A stretch of DNA of 64,000 nucleotides from an uncultured beta proteobacterium. GTDB lineage: Bacteria > Pseudomonadota > Gammaproteobacteria > Burkholderiales > Burkholderiaceae. The notes beneath the pieces were generated by a model. That model searched no databases, was not told where the DNA came from, and was given only the letters and a program-made list of their open reading frames with translations. Shown piece by piece: positions 1 through 9,636 of the stretch. The DNA lies in the NCBI GenBank assembly GCA_903900805.1, contig CAIUOP010000075.1, forward strand, positions 42,315 through 106,314, read 5' to 3'. A program made the position numbers and the translations under genes. Numbering within the stretch: position 1 is the first letter of the stretch; every line of letters starts with the position of its first letter.

Positions 1-182
<182 letters not shown>

Positions 183-193
183 ATCATCCTACC

Positions 194-1348
194 TTGACTG
201 TGAACAGCACTTCCTTCTCGCATAGCAAATACGCGATCGTCGGTGGCGGCCTGATGGGCCGTTTACTGGCGGTAGCGCTTGCCCAACGAGGCGCGCAAGT
301 AGATCTTTTTGATAAAGGTAGTTCGGATGGGAAAGGCTCTGCTGCGCGAGTGGCGGCTGCCATGTTGGCACCGCTCGCCGAGTCTGCAATTACAGAAGAT
401 TCGGTTGTGCGGATGGGTATTCACAGTCTGCCGCGCTGGAAAGAACTCATTAGTGAATTGTCTACACCCGTATTTTTTCAGCAAGCTGGCACTTTGATTG
501 TGTGGCATCGGCAAGATGCTAGCGATGCGCAAAGATTTACGGCCCACTTAGAGCGTAACTGTCGCAACAATACATTATTGCAATTACCACAAAAGTTAAA
601 CAATGAAGCAGTGCGTGATTTAGAGCCAGGACTTGCTGAGCGCTTTACTCAGGGATTATTTTTGCCCAATGAGGGGCAGCTCGACAATCGCCAATTGTTG
701 GATGCCCTGCTTGTAGAGCTCGGCAAGCTGAAGGTTCATTGCCACTGGCATACCGAAGTCCATCCAGATGATCTGCGTAAAGATCAGGCTTATCAGACTG
801 TGATCGACTGCCGTGGCACGGGCGCTCAGAATGTCTGGGCTTCTAATGGCGCTAATACCTTACGCGGCGTGCGTGGTGAAGTGATTCGCTTATATGCACC
901 CGAAGTGAAACTCGAACGCCCAACCCGCCTCATTCATCCACGCTACCCAATCTATATTGCCCCAAAAGAAAATGACATCTATGTCGTTGGCGCAACCGAA
1001 ATTGAATCAGACGACCTATCTGAGATGAGCGTTCGCTCTGCTATGGAATTACTCAGTGCTGTGTATACCGTGCATAGCGGTTTTGCTGAGGCCCGTATTT
1101 TAGAAATGGCAACACAATGTCGCCCAACCCTGAAAAATAATCTTCCAGAGATCAAGACGCGCAAAGATAAGGGGCTCTCTGATGTGATGATGATCAATGG
1201 CCTATACCGCCATGGATACATGATTTCTCCGGCGGTTATGGACTGCACCTTAGAGCTGCTGGCTTCTGGTGAAAGTAATACTGCTTTGGAATTAGGCTTG
1301 AACATTACTAAAGAGGCCAGTGATCAAGAGGCTAGCTTATGCGCGTAA
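194..1348 (+). CDS. thiO: FAD-dependent glycine oxidase ThiO
   Basis: This 384-residue protein has an N-terminal dinucleotide-binding fold with the motif VGGGLMGRLLA (about residues 17-27) and a DAO-type FAD oxidoreductase body. ThiO oxidises glycine to the imine (dehydroglycine) that ThiG uses to build the thiazole ring, so the function follows from family plus position between thiC and thiS. The start is a TTG 11 bases after the thiC stop; no better ATG lies before the FAD motif. The 3' end overlaps thiS by 10 bases, which implies translational coupling. Confidence 0.92.
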   Translation: MTVNSTSFSHSKYAIVGGGLMGRLLAVALAQRGAQVDLFDKGSSDGKGSAARVAAAMLAPLAESAITEDSVVRMGIHSLPRWKELISELSTPVFFQQAGTLIVWHRQDASDAQRFTAHLERNCRNNTLLQLPQKLNNEAVRDLEPGLAERFTQGLFLPNEGQLDNRQLLDALLVELGKLKVHCHWHTEVHPDDLRKDQAYQTVIDCRGTGAQNVWASNGANTLRGVRGEVIRLYAPEVKLERPTRLIHPRYPIYIAPKENDIYVVGATEIESDDLSEMSVRSAMELLSAVYTVHSGFAEARILEMATQCRPTLKNNLPEIKTRKDKGLSDVMMINGLYRHGYMISPAVMDCTLELLASGESNTALELGLNITKEASDQEASLCA

Positions 1349-1536
1349 TTGTGAATCAAGTGGAATATGAGCTGCCTAAGCAGAGCATGATCTCGGATGT
1401 ACTTTCTTTAATTAATGCAAGACCGCCCTATGCTGTAGCGGTCAATTTAAACTTTGTACCGAAAACCCAGCATGATGAATTTCTGCTCAATGAGAATGAT
1501 CAAGTAGAAGTGATTGCTCCGGTTACTGGTGGTTAG
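1339..1536 (+). CDS. thiS: Sulfur carrier protein ThiS
   Basis: A 65-residue ubiquitin-like protein ending in VTGG. The C-terminal Gly-Gly is the site that is adenylated and converted to the thiocarboxylate, which donates sulfur to the thiazole made by ThiG. Length and tail are typical of the family. Its ATG lies inside the end of thiO (10-base overlap) and it stops six bases before thiG, so it is a middle gene of the thi operon. No thiF adenylyltransferase is seen in the window, so activation must come from a gene elsewhere. Confidence 0.95.
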   Translation: MRVIVNQVEYELPKQSMISDVLSLINARPPYAVAVNLNFVPKTQHDEFLLNENDQVEVIAPVTGG

Positions 1537-1542
1537 AAATCC

Positions 1543-2361
1543 ATGACAGCCCCATTACCCAATAATCTCAATAGTGCTGATGCCTTAGTGCTCTATGGCG
1601 AGAGCTTTGCTAGCCGTTTGCTATTAGGAACCTCGCGTTATCCCTCCCCACAAGTGCTGGAGAACGCAGTGCATGCCTCCAATCCGGCAATGATTACGGT
1701 GAGCTTGCGCCGCCAAGGAACCTCTACTACCGAGGCGCATAGTGGCTTTTGGGAGCTCTTAAAAAAGATGGCTGTACCAGTACTACCAAATACTGCTGGT
1801 TGTCATAGCCCACAAGAAGTCATCACCACAGCACAAATGGCGCGTGAAGTTTTTGAGACTGACTGGATTAAGCTCGAATTAATTGGTGATGATTACACCT
1901 TACAACCAGATACTTTGCGCCTGGTTGAAACGGCGCAGACTTTAATTAAAGATGGTTTTAAGGTTTTGCCGTATTGCACTGAAGACTTAATATTGTGCCA
2001 ACGCTTAGTCGATGTTGGTTGCCAAGCTGTCATGCCTTGGGCTGCGCCAATTGGCACGGGTCAAGGCCCCTTAAATCCCTATGCTATGCAGCTGCTGCGT
2101 GACCGGTTAAAAGTGCCTCTTCTAGTAGATGCTGGCTTAGGCCTGCCATCTCATGCCTGCACTGTGATGGAATGGGGTTTTGATGGTGTGTTATTAAATA
2201 CTGCCGTTGCGCTTGCCGAAGATCCAGTAGTGATGGCAAAAGCTTTTGCGATGGCCGTCGATGCTGGTCGCGCAGCTTATTTATCAGGCGCCATGAAACC
2301 ACAAGCATCTGCTCAGGCGAGCACACCATTGGTGGGCACTCCTTTTTGGCATCAGAGTTAA
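1543..2361 (+). CDS. thiG: Thiazole synthase ThiG
   Basis: A 272-residue TIM-barrel protein with typical ThiG segments: [12 protein letters not shown] near the start, [11 protein letters not shown] containing the lysine expected to form the Schiff base with deoxyxylulose phosphate, PIGTGQGP, and [18 protein letters not shown] near the end. It condenses DXP, dehydroglycine and ThiS-thiocarboxylate to the thiazole phosphate. The ATG follows thiS by six bases and the stop overlaps the next gene as TAATG, so the genes are very probably co-translated. Confidence 0.95.
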   Translation: MTAPLPNNLNSADALVLYGESFASRLLLGTSRYPSPQVLENAVHASNPAMITVSLRRQGTSTTEAHSGFWELLKKMAVPVLPNTAGCHSPQEVITTAQMAREVFETDWIKLELIGDDYTLQPDTLRLVETAQTLIKDGFKVLPYCTEDLILCQRLVDVGCQAVMPWAAPIGTGQGPLNPYAMQLLRDRLKVPLLVDAGLGLPSHACTVMEWGFDGVLLNTAVALAEDPVVMAKAFAMAVDAGRAAYLSGAMKPQASAQASTPLVGTPFWHQS

Positions 2362-3284
2362 TGAGTTTAATTCGAGATCTTGCTGATCAAATTCTGGCAG
2401 CGCATGGCAATGATGATCTGTGCCTACCGATCCCGCAATATACCGTCAGCAAACCGCCACCCAGAATTGATAATGAATCTGCTGTTGATCATTACGAGCT
2501 TGCTGGTGCTCTTGCGGCCATTAATATGGGCTTTATCGAGAGCGATGCCAAAGTATTAGGTAAGGCTTGGTCCCGTATGGCGCAGGAAGATGGTGGCTTT
2601 AATGCCTTGAAGTGGCCCAACAGACCAGAACACTTTGATTTGCTTCCCTGGACTCGCAATATGAATCCCAACGCATTTCCAGAGTGTCCCATGCGTTTAG
2701 GTTTATACGGCGTGATGCCGGATGCAGATTGGGTAAAGCGTATGGTCGATGCACAGCTTCCCACGGTCCAATTACGTTTTAAATCCGAAGATAAATACAA
2801 AATCAGAAAACAAATTAAAGAATCCGTGAAGGCCGTCAAAGACAGTCAAACCTTGCTCTTTATTAATGATTATTGGGAGCAAGCAATTGATGCAGGCGCT
2901 TATGGCGTTCACCTTGGTCAAGAAGATATGGCCACTGCCGATTTAGATAAAATTCGCTCTGCAGGTCTGCGCTTAGGTTTGAGCACGCATGGCTATGCCG
3001 AGATGGCTTACGCGGATCGTTTTTGCCCCAGTTACATTGCAATGGGAGCGGTTTTTCCAACCAATTTGAAGAAGATGCCTACTGTGCCGCAAGGCTTAGG
3101 TCGCCTTTATCAATACGCCAAACTCATGAATCACTATCCATTGGTAGCCATTGGTGGCATCGATCAAGATAGTATGCGTGCAGTGTCTAGGAGTGGTGTT
3201 GGTTCAGTTGCAGTAGTTCGAGCGATCACGCAAGCCAAAGATCCCAAGGCCGCCGTTAAGCACCTAAAAGAATTAATACAGTAA
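2361..3284 (+). CDS. thiE: Thiamine phosphate synthase ThiE with an N-terminal extension
   Basis: Residues from about 105 onward form a normal ThiE barrel: TVQLRFKSED, LFINDYWEQAIDAGAYGVHLGQED, GLSTHGYAE, YIAMGAVFPTNLKKM and LVAIGGID. ThiE joins HMP diphosphate and thiazole phosphate to thiamine phosphate. I chose the ATG at 2361 because it overlaps the thiG stop (TAATG); a TTG at 2346 would add five residues. The first ~100 residues are extra compared with the usual ~210-residue enzyme. The stretch ELAGALAAINMGFIESDAKV recalls the C-terminal helix region of ThiD-type kinases, so the extension may be a decayed kinase fusion; that is inference. Confidence 0.9.
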   Translation: MSLIRDLADQILAAHGNDDLCLPIPQYTVSKPPPRIDNESAVDHYELAGALAAINMGFIESDAKVLGKAWSRMAQEDGGFNALKWPNRPEHFDLLPWTRNMNPNAFPECPMRLGLYGVMPDADWVKRMVDAQLPTVQLRFKSEDKYKIRKQIKESVKAVKDSQTLLFINDYWEQAIDAGAYGVHLGQEDMATADLDKIRSAGLRLGLSTHGYAEMAYADRFCPSYIAMGAVFPTNLKKMPTVPQGLGRLYQYAKLMNHYPLVAIGGIDQDSMRAVSRSGVGSVAVVRAITQAKDPKAAVKHLKELIQ

Positions 3285-3326
3285 TCCGCAAGAAGCTAAA
3301 AAGCTTTTAGTGCTTAGCGGTGCTCA

Positions 3327-4211
3327 CTAGTACTTGCCTTTTTCATCAAGCAGAGCGGTTGGATAAAAATCATGCATATGCCACAAAGGGCCTGGGCCTT
3401 CACCAATACTTAAGAAGCGCCCTGCTTCTAAGCCAGCTTCCACATAAGAAATCGCTTTTGCTACCGCGTGACTTAAATCATGGCCATCGGCCAAATAGGT
3501 TGCAATAGCAGAGGCTAGAGAGCAACCTGTGCCATGAGTATTGAGGGTATTGACGCGATAGTGTTTGAATTCTTTCGTTTGGGTGACCTCTAAGTCATCC
3601 TCTAGAGTTTTCCACATCAAAAAATCGGTGATTTGAGTATGCGTAGCATCAAGATGTCCGCCTTTTATCAATACAGCCTGAGGACCCATCTCAAGTAATT
3701 CTTGAGCCGCCATCTTGAAATCACCTGGCGCTGTAATATCGCGTCCCAGTAGCAATGATGCTTCTTCCATGTTGGGAGTGATCAATGTTGCCATCGGAAA
3801 CAATTCAGCAATCATAGCTTGTGCTGTGTCATCGCCACCTAAACTTGCTCCAGAGGTTGCACGTAAGACAGGATCAAGAACGATGCGTTGCACGCCATGA
3901 CGATGCAATGCTTTGGCAACAGTTTGCACAATTTGCGGGCTAGCCAGCATTCCAATTTTGACAACATCTACCCCGATATCCAAGATGACAGCATCAATCT
4001 GAGCTTCAATCACATCAAGATCGATATCTTGGATACGAGTGACACCTAGCGTATTTTGAGCGGTGATGGCGGTGATCACTGACATGCCGTAAGCCCCAAG
4101 CGCTGTGAACACTTTGAGATCAGCCTGAAGCCCTGCCCCGCCACCGCTGTCCGAGCCGGCGATAGTCAGTACTTTAGGGATCTGTACGGATGTGGGTAGT
4201 AAAGAACGCAT
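3327..4211 (-). CDS. thiD: Hydroxymethylpyrimidine/phosphomethylpyrimidine kinase ThiD
   Basis: A 294-residue ribokinase-fold protein. It opens with VLTIAGSDSGGGAGLQADLK (about residues 14-33), the HMP-binding start of ThiD, and carries the anion-hole motif NTHGTGCSLASAIA near residue 225. It phosphorylates HMP and HMP phosphate, supplying ThiE. It lies convergent to the thiOSGE genes with a 42-base gap. Its start codon is only a few bases from the -10 box of the divergent tRNA-Asn gene, so the two transcripts must share a very short control region. The Shine-Dalgarno sequence is weak. Confidence 0.94.
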   Translation of the reverse strand: MRSLLPTSVQIPKVLTIAGSDSGGGAGLQADLKVFTALGAYGMSVITAITAQNTLGVTRIQDIDLDVIEAQIDAVILDIGVDVVKIGMLASPQIVQTVAKALHRHGVQRIVLDPVLRATSGASLGGDDTAQAMIAELFPMATLITPNMEEASLLLGRDITAPGDFKMAAQELLEMGPQAVLIKGGHLDATHTQITDFLMWKTLEDDLEVTQTKEFKHYRVNTLNTHGTGCSLASAIATYLADGHDLSHAVAKAISYVEAGLEAGRFLSIGEGPGPLWHMHDFYPTALLDEKGKY

Positions 4212-4216
4212 CTTGC

Positions 4217-4222
4217 TATAAT
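4217..4222 (+). promoter_or_regulatory. -10 box of tRNA-Asn
   Basis: A perfect TATAAT ends ten bases before the first tRNA nucleotide, the spacing expected for a sigma-70 promoter. A clear -35 is not visible; the region where it should lie is inside the 5' end of thiD. Confidence 0.7.
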
Positions 4223-4232
4223 ATCGGCTTAT

Positions 4233-4307
4233 TCCCCGATAGCTCAGCGGTAGAGCAGCAGACTGTTAATCTGTTGGTCCGTGGTTCGATCCCACGTCGG
4301 GGAGCCA
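4233..4307 (+). tRNA. tRNA-Asn (anticodon GTT)
   Basis: A full cloverleaf can be drawn. The seven-pair acceptor stem is TCCCCGA with TCGGGGA, the discriminator is G and the CCA is encoded (4305-4307). The anticodon loop CTGTTAA at 4263-4269 gives anticodon GTT, and the T-loop is GTTCGAT. It is a lone tRNA gene between thiD and a Bug-protein gene, with its own -10 box and a downstream intrinsic terminator. Confidence 0.96.
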
Positions 4308-4325
4308 AAATATCTGCAGTTATGA

Positions 4326-4354
4326 AGGGTCTAGAACAATCTAGGCCCTTTTTT
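4326..4354 (+). terminator. Intrinsic terminator after tRNA-Asn
   Basis: A ten-pair stem (4326-4335 with 4340-4349, one G-U pair) with a four-base loop is followed by a run of T. It lies 19 bases after the encoded CCA. Confidence 0.88.
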
Positions 4355-4465
4355 CATTGTTAGGCTGCTTTAGGCTACTAAAGTGTTCCAAGCGATTAGC
4401 CGATTGTGCTTAAATTGGGTAATTCAATTCATCATCAGAATGAGTCCATTCAACCGGAGATAGTC

Positions 4466-5497
4466 ATGATTCAAAGTAGCCCCTTTAATTCGCTTGGCCG
4501 AGCAATTGCCCTCGTTATAGGCCTAGTTGCCCTGCTTGCTGGTCTCGCCCAACCAAGCTTAGCCCAATCAGATTACCCAAATAAGCCGATCCGATTTGTC
4601 ATTCCTTTTCCTGCTGGCGGCTCAACCGATAATATTGCTAGGCCACTTCAAAATGAACTCCTCAATACGGCCAAGTGGAATGTCCTTATCGATAATAAAG
4701 CAGGCGCTGGAGGCAATATTGCCGCAGAAATCGTTGCTAAAGCACCCCCTGATGGCTACACCTGGCTGATGGCCTCTGTAGGTACACATGGCATCAATCT
4801 TCCTCTTTACACTCAAGGTGGCGGCAAGCTGCCATATGATCCTATTAAGGATTTCACACCCATCTCTTTAGTAGCTGAACTGCCGAATGTCTTAGTTTTG
4901 AATCCAGAGTTTGCTGCTAAGAACAATATCAATAGCGTCAATGATTTGATTGCTTATGCCAGAGCAAATCCTGGCAAGGTGAATATGGCCTCAAGCGGCA
5001 ACGGCACATCGATCCATATGGCTGGAGAACTCTTTAAGTCGATGACTAAAACCTATATGGTTCATCTGCCATACAAAGGAAGCCCTCCCGCAGTAATCGA
5101 CCTCATGGCAGGCAATGTCGATATCATGTTTGATAATCTGCCGTCTTCGATTAGCTTTATTCGTGCGGGCCGCTTAAAAGCATTGGCGGTGACTAGTGCT
5201 AAGCGCTCAGCTGCCTTGCCAGACTTGCCAACCGTTGCTGAAGCAGCTAATTTACCTGGCTATGAGGTAACCTCTTGGTTTGGAGTAGTTGGCCCTGCAA
5301 ATATGCCTGCAGATATTTTGAGCAAAGACAGTGCTGCAATAATAGCGGCTGTTAATAGCCCATCAGTAAAAGAAAAGTATCTGGCGATGGGTGCGCAACC
5401 GGTTGGCAATACGCCTGCACAATTTAGCGCCTTCATTAAAAATGAGATCGCAAAGTGGACTAAGGTAGTCAAAGAATCCGGAGCAAAAGTAGATTAA
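4466..5497 (+). CDS. Bug-family tripartite tricarboxylate transporter substrate-binding protein
   Basis: A 343-residue secreted protein with a long signal peptide ending PSLAQS, followed by [20 protein letters not shown], the hallmark start of Bug (TctC-like) periplasmic binding proteins. The ligand-loop region reads [18 protein letters not shown], also typical. Ligands in this family are usually carboxylates, but the substrate cannot be read from sequence. I place the start at the ATG 4466, behind GGAGA; a GTG at 4406 would add 20 residues before the signal peptide and is unlikely. No TctA/TctB membrane genes are nearby, so it is an orphan receptor. A terminator follows. Confidence 0.9.
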   Translation: MIQSSPFNSLGRAIALVIGLVALLAGLAQPSLAQSDYPNKPIRFVIPFPAGGSTDNIARPLQNELLNTAKWNVLIDNKAGAGGNIAAEIVAKAPPDGYTWLMASVGTHGINLPLYTQGGGKLPYDPIKDFTPISLVAELPNVLVLNPEFAAKNNINSVNDLIAYARANPGKVNMASSGNGTSIHMAGELFKSMTKTYMVHLPYKGSPPAVIDLMAGNVDIMFDNLPSSISFIRAGRLKALAVTSAKRSAALPDLPTVAEAANLPGYEVTSWFGVVGPANMPADILSKDSAAIIAAVNSPSVKEKYLAMGAQPVGNTPAQFSAFIKNEIAKWTKVVKESGAKVD

Positions 5498-5518
5498 TCT
5501 TTTTAAGCTTAGCAAACA

Positions 5519-5545
5519 AAAGAGGAGCGTTGCTCCTCTTTTTTA
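5519..5545. terminator. Bidirectional terminator between convergent genes
   Basis: The stem AGAGGAGC (5521-5528) pairs with GCTCCTCT (5532-5539). It is flanked by A's on the left and T's on the right, so it can serve both the Bug gene from the left and the TPP-enzyme gene from the right. Confidence 0.85.
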
Positions 5546-7204
5546 TTACTTACCTAATTGAGACAGTAATTTACTAGGTGAGATTACTTCTTGATCTAAG
5601 ACCAACTCTATTAATGCGCCCTTTTTACTGGCTAGTGCTTTTGCAAATACGGCTCCAAACTCTTCAGTCTTAGTGACTCTAAATCCAGGCATTCCAAAGC
5701 TATCGGCAAACTTCACAAAATCTGGATTGGTTAAACCAGTCGCCATCACGCGCGACTTAAACTCCCTCTCCTGATGCATACGAATCGTTCCTAACATATT
5801 GTTATTAACTACCAAAACAATTGGGAAGGCGTCATAACGGGCTGCGGTAGCAAGCTCTTGGCAATTCATCATAAAGTCACCGTCACCACAGACTGCGACC
5901 ACAACTTTTTCAGGATTTGCGATTTTGGCGGCAATGGCTGCAGGCAAACCATAGCCCATGGAGCCATTTGCGGGAGCCAATTGGGTTTTGTATGGCCCAT
6001 AAGGATAAAAGCGATGCACCCAAGTGGCAAAGTTACCAGCGCCATTAGTCACAATGGCGTCACGCGGTATCGAACTTGGCAATGAACTCATGATTTGAGC
6101 TAACTGCAAATCACCAGGAGTGATCACTGGGCTAGCGAATGCTAAATACTCAGCGTGTGCTGCTTTAATAGTTGTATTGTCATATTGGCCGTCCATCTTG
6201 ACATTCTTGAGAGCTGAACAGAAATTTTCTGGGCTGCAATTGATCGCAAAGTCTGGACGATACACACGGCCTAGATCTTCTGTACCTGAAAGCACATGGA
6301 TTAAGGTATTTTTAGCTTGAGGAATAGAGAATAAGGTGTAACCCGCTGTGGTCATCTCACCCAAACGCTCACCAATAACCAATAGAACATCGGCTTCAGT
6401 AACGCGCTTTACTAAGGCTGGGTTGGCACCAATTCCTAAATCACCCGCAAATGCAGAATCTAAGTTATCAATCACATCCTGAGACCGAAAGCCAGTAGCT
6501 ACGGGAACGCCTTCTTGATTAGCCCAACTTCTCAAATCCTCGCAAGCAGTACTATTCCAATTGCCCCCACCGGCAATAATCATCGGCTTCTTAGCAGATG
6601 TGAACGCCTTCATTGCCAAATCAAATTGCTTACTATCTAAGCCTGGCTGAACAATATGCGCTGGCTTAACTGGGTTTTCATGACCGGACGTGTACAAGAC
6701 ATCTTCAGGCAAAGCGAGTACAACTGGGCCTTTACGTCCTGCTTGAGCAATATGAAATGCATGCGAAACAAATTCATCGATGCGATCAACGCGATCAATG
6801 CTACCAACCCATTTCGCACATTCTGAATACATGCGGCGATAGTCGATTTCTTGAAAAGCTTCACGCTCAACCATGTCTGTGCCTACTTGACCCACTAGTA
6901 AAACCATTGGGGTCGCATCTTGGTAGGCTGTATGCATCCCAATCATGGCATTAGATGCGCCCGGCCCCCGCGTAACCATCATCACTCCTGCTTGGCCTGT
7001 CAATTTTGCATAGGCCTCAGCCATATAAGCAGCGCCACCTTCTTGACGGCAAGTAATAAACTGAAAGTTGGGATGATCCACAAGCCCATTTAAAAGGGGT
7101 AGAAAGCTTTCTCCAGGGACCCCAAAGGCAATATCTACTCCTTGTCTTACTAAGGAATTTGCCAGTATCTGACCACCATTCATCATCTTGCTTGGTGTCG
7201 CCAT
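5546..7204 (-). CDS. Thiamine-pyrophosphate-dependent enzyme, acetolactate-synthase-like large subunit
   Basis: A 552-residue three-domain TPP enzyme. The N-terminal PYR domain has GVPGESFLPLL and the catalytic glutamate (about residue 55) in RQEGGAAYMAEAYAKLTG. The C-terminal PP domain has the TPP/Mg motif starting GDGDFMMNCQEL and ending NNN. This is the ALS / benzoylformate decarboxylase / oxalyl-CoA decarboxylase superfamily. No small regulatory subunit (IlvH type) is adjacent, so it is probably not the biosynthetic ALS; a catabolic 2-oxoacid lyase is the likelier role, but the substrate is unknown. It is transcribed towards the Bug gene and divergently from the FAH-family gene. Confidence 0.85.
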   Translation of the reverse strand: MATPSKMMNGGQILANSLVRQGVDIAFGVPGESFLPLLNGLVDHPNFQFITCRQEGGAAYMAEAYAKLTGQAGVMMVTRGPGASNAMIGMHTAYQDATPMVLLVGQVGTDMVEREAFQEIDYRRMYSECAKWVGSIDRVDRIDEFVSHAFHIAQAGRKGPVVLALPEDVLYTSGHENPVKPAHIVQPGLDSKQFDLAMKAFTSAKKPMIIAGGGNWNSTACEDLRSWANQEGVPVATGFRSQDVIDNLDSAFAGDLGIGANPALVKRVTEADVLLVIGERLGEMTTAGYTLFSIPQAKNTLIHVLSGTEDLGRVYRPDFAINCSPENFCSALKNVKMDGQYDNTTIKAAHAEYLAFASPVITPGDLQLAQIMSSLPSSIPRDAIVTNGAGNFATWVHRFYPYGPYKTQLAPANGSMGYGLPAAIAAKIANPEKVVVAVCGDGDFMMNCQELATAARYDAFPIVLVVNNNMLGTIRMHQEREFKSRVMATGLTNPDFVKFADSFGMPGFRVTKTEEFGAVFAKALASKKGALIELVLDQEVISPSKLLSQLGK

Positions 7205-7355
7205 GCTATTTTTATGCTTTCTTATAGATCTTGAGAGTAGTGAAGTACATCTATGTCAAATAGAAAGTTATCACACTTTGATAAAGCACTAGGTCAATCG
7301 GGCTGACCTATACTGCGGGAACTGACAATAAATCAATACAAATGGAGGCACAAAG

Positions 7356-8225
7356 ATGAGGTTATTTGGCTTTAAAGGTCCAAATGGATATGAGAGCGTA
7401 GGAGCCCTCTCCAAAGGGGATCAAGATACCTTTATTGATGTGTGCGCCACAGACCCACTCACACCCAAGGACTTACAAGAAATCATTCAATCTCAGGGCC
7501 ATTTAGATCGAGTAGGCACTGCCATTGCACATTCCAAAGCAATCACTGGCAAGCTTAATACTATTAGCTTCAAGGCGCCTATTGAAAAACCTGGGAAAAT
7601 CGTCTGTATGGGCTTGAACTACGCTGACCATGCCAAAGAAGGTGGCAATGCAAGGCCTGAGTATCCTAGTTTTTTTATGCGCGGCCCCAGCTCCATGACG
7701 GCACATTTAAGCCCAATTCTGCGCCCTAAAGTTTCAGACAAGTTAGATTACGAGGCTGAGCTTGCTTTTATTATTGGCAAAAAGGCACGACACCTCACTC
7801 TAGATAATGCTTTAGATTGTGTTGCCGGTTACAGTATCTTTAATGATGGCAGTATTCGTGATTACCAACGTAAAACGACTCAGTGGACGATTGGTAAAAA
7901 CTTTGATCAAACCGGTGCGTTTGGTCCATGGCTTGTAACGCCAGATGAGCTACCACCCGGATGCGATGGTTTAAATATTCAATCTCGCTTAAATGGCAAA
8001 GTAATGCAAAACGCCAATACAAAGGATTTCTTGTGGGGAGTTGCAGAGACTATCGTGTTGATTACTGAGTGTATGACTTTAGAACCAGGTGATGTCGTGA
8101 TTACCGGAACCCCAGCTGGTGTGGGCTACGCCAGAACTCCCCCAGTTTTTATGAAGCCTGGGGATATTTGTGAAATCGAAATCGAATCCATTGGTATATT
8201 GCGGAACAGCATTGCTGATGAATAA
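7356..8225 (+). CDS. Fumarylacetoacetate hydrolase (FAH) family protein
   Basis: A 289-residue protein with the FAH/HpcE fold. PGKIVCMGLNYADHAKEGG (about residues 80-98) is the conserved entry, KLDYEAELAFIIGKKAR supplies metal-ligand acidic residues, and TGTPAGVGYAR is the usual C-terminal motif. Members hydrolyse or decarboxylate 2-oxo-acid intermediates of aromatic and sugar breakdown with Mg2+. The exact substrate cannot be told. It is preceded by a good GGAGG and lies convergent with the NADH dehydrogenase gene, leaving only 16 bases between stops. Confidence 0.88.
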   Translation: MRLFGFKGPNGYESVGALSKGDQDTFIDVCATDPLTPKDLQEIIQSQGHLDRVGTAIAHSKAITGKLNTISFKAPIEKPGKIVCMGLNYADHAKEGGNARPEYPSFFMRGPSSMTAHLSPILRPKVSDKLDYEAELAFIIGKKARHLTLDNALDCVAGYSIFNDGSIRDYQRKTTQWTIGKNFDQTGAFGPWLVTPDELPPGCDGLNIQSRLNGKVMQNANTKDFLWGVAETIVLITECMTLEPGDVVITGTPAGVGYARTPPVFMKPGDICEIEIESIGILRNSIADE

Positions 8226-8241
8226 GCTGCCTTGGGCTAAT

Positions 8242-9579
8242 CTAGTGCAGCTTCACAATCGAATCAGTTCTGCGATGAATTAAACGACTGATCGTATCGA
8301 GTATTACCTTGATCCAGCCGTGCAAGGCTAGTTGATGTAATTTATAAAGACTCAGATACATGACCTTAGCAAAAAAGCCATCGATCATGAGACTGCCGCC
8401 GATCAATCCGCCCATCATGCTTCCAACGCTACTAAATTTGCCTAGCGAAACGAGTGAGCCAAAGTCGCGATATCGATAAGCTTTTAAGGGTTTGCCATGA
8501 ACAATGTTTTCTATTTGAGAATACAGATGGGAGGCTTGTTGATGCGCTGCTTGAGCACGCGGTGGAACAATCCCACCCTTCCCATTGCTAGCCTCGGGCC
8601 AAGGACAAGCAGCACAATCTCCCATCGCAAAGATATGAGGATCGCGCGTGGTTTGCAGCGTCGGTAACACCACTAATTGATTTGCGCGGTTACTTTCTAG
8701 GCCACCAATTTCATGTAAAAAATCAGGGGCCTTCACTCCAGCAGCCCAAACAATTAATTCGGCAGGAATCTCCACTCCATCAGCGAGGCGTAGCTTATCC
8801 AAAAAGACTTCCTCCACTTTTGCATTGGTAATCACTTCAACTCCAAGATCTACTAAGAGTACTTGCGCCGCTGCAGCTACTCTTTCAGGAAGTGCTGGCA
8901 ATATCCGTGGCGCAGCCTCAATCAGGATGACTTTCATATCTTTATCTGGATCAACACGATCCATGCCATAAGAGATCACCTGCCGAGTTGTGCGATGAAG
9001 TTCTGCAGCGAGCTCGACACCTGTTGCGCCAGCGCCAATAATGGCAACCTTCAGTTGATTAAGCGCTAAAGGAGCATTCTGTGATTGCGCTCTAAGACAT
9101 GCATTAATCATACGCAAATGAAAGCGCTTGGCATCTGCCAGCGACTCTAAGCGCTGCGCATACTTTTCTACACCGGGGGTTCCAAAATCATTGGTTAAGC
9201 TACCAATCGCAATGATCAAGGTATCGTAAGGAATTAAACGCTCAGGCGTCACCATTTCACCTGAGTCATCTAAAAATGGGCCAATCCGAATTTCTTGTTT
9301 CTCGCGATTAACATCGATCAGCTCACCAATCCGAAATGCAAAATGGTGCCAATGGGCTTGGGCGATGTAATCTAACTCCTGGTCAGCAAGATCCATAATA
9401 CCTGCAGCAACCTCGTGGAGTTTTGGCTTCCAGATGTGCGTGCGATTTTTATCTACTAAGGTAATGCTGATTTTTTGAGAGCCAGGCTTTGCTGATCCGT
9501 AGCGATTCCCTAGCTTTGTAGCTAGCTCCAAGCCCCCTGCACCGCCCCCTACTATGACTACCTTGTGAACCTGACTCAT
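8242..9579 (-). CDS. ndh: Type II NADH dehydrogenase / NAD(P)-FAD oxidoreductase
   Basis: A 445-residue flavoprotein with two dinucleotide-binding motifs: VVIVGGGAGGLELATKLG at the N-terminus (FAD) and VAIIGAGATGVELAAELHR near residue 190 (NADH). FAMGDCAACP near residue 315 is the typical FAD-contacting motif of NDH-2. NDH-2 oxidises NADH and reduces quinone at the inner face of the membrane without pumping protons. The hydrophobic, basic C-terminal part could be the membrane anchor. A related ferredoxin-type reductase is less likely given its length. Confidence 0.85.
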   Translation of the reverse strand: MSQVHKVVIVGGGAGGLELATKLGNRYGSAKPGSQKISITLVDKNRTHIWKPKLHEVAAGIMDLADQELDYIAQAHWHHFAFRIGELIDVNREKQEIRIGPFLDDSGEMVTPERLIPYDTLIIAIGSLTNDFGTPGVEKYAQRLESLADAKRFHLRMINACLRAQSQNAPLALNQLKVAIIGAGATGVELAAELHRTTRQVISYGMDRVDPDKDMKVILIEAAPRILPALPERVAAAAQVLLVDLGVEVITNAKVEEVFLDKLRLADGVEIPAELIVWAAGVKAPDFLHEIGGLESNRANQLVVLPTLQTTRDPHIFAMGDCAACPWPEASNGKGGIVPPRAQAAHQQASHLYSQIENIVHGKPLKAYRYRDFGSLVSLGKFSSVGSMMGGLIGGSLMIDGFFAKVMYLSLYKLHQLALHGWIKVILDTISRLIHRRTDSIVKLH

Positions 9580-9636
9580 ATATTTTTATGAATACGAGCG
9601 TTAATGACATTGTTTTGTGATCTCACGCAAATTGAA

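Noticed and set aside
4406..4465. GTG start that would lengthen the Bug protein by 20 residues
   Set aside because: It would put 20 polar residues before the signal peptide; the ATG at 4466 has a GGAGA site.
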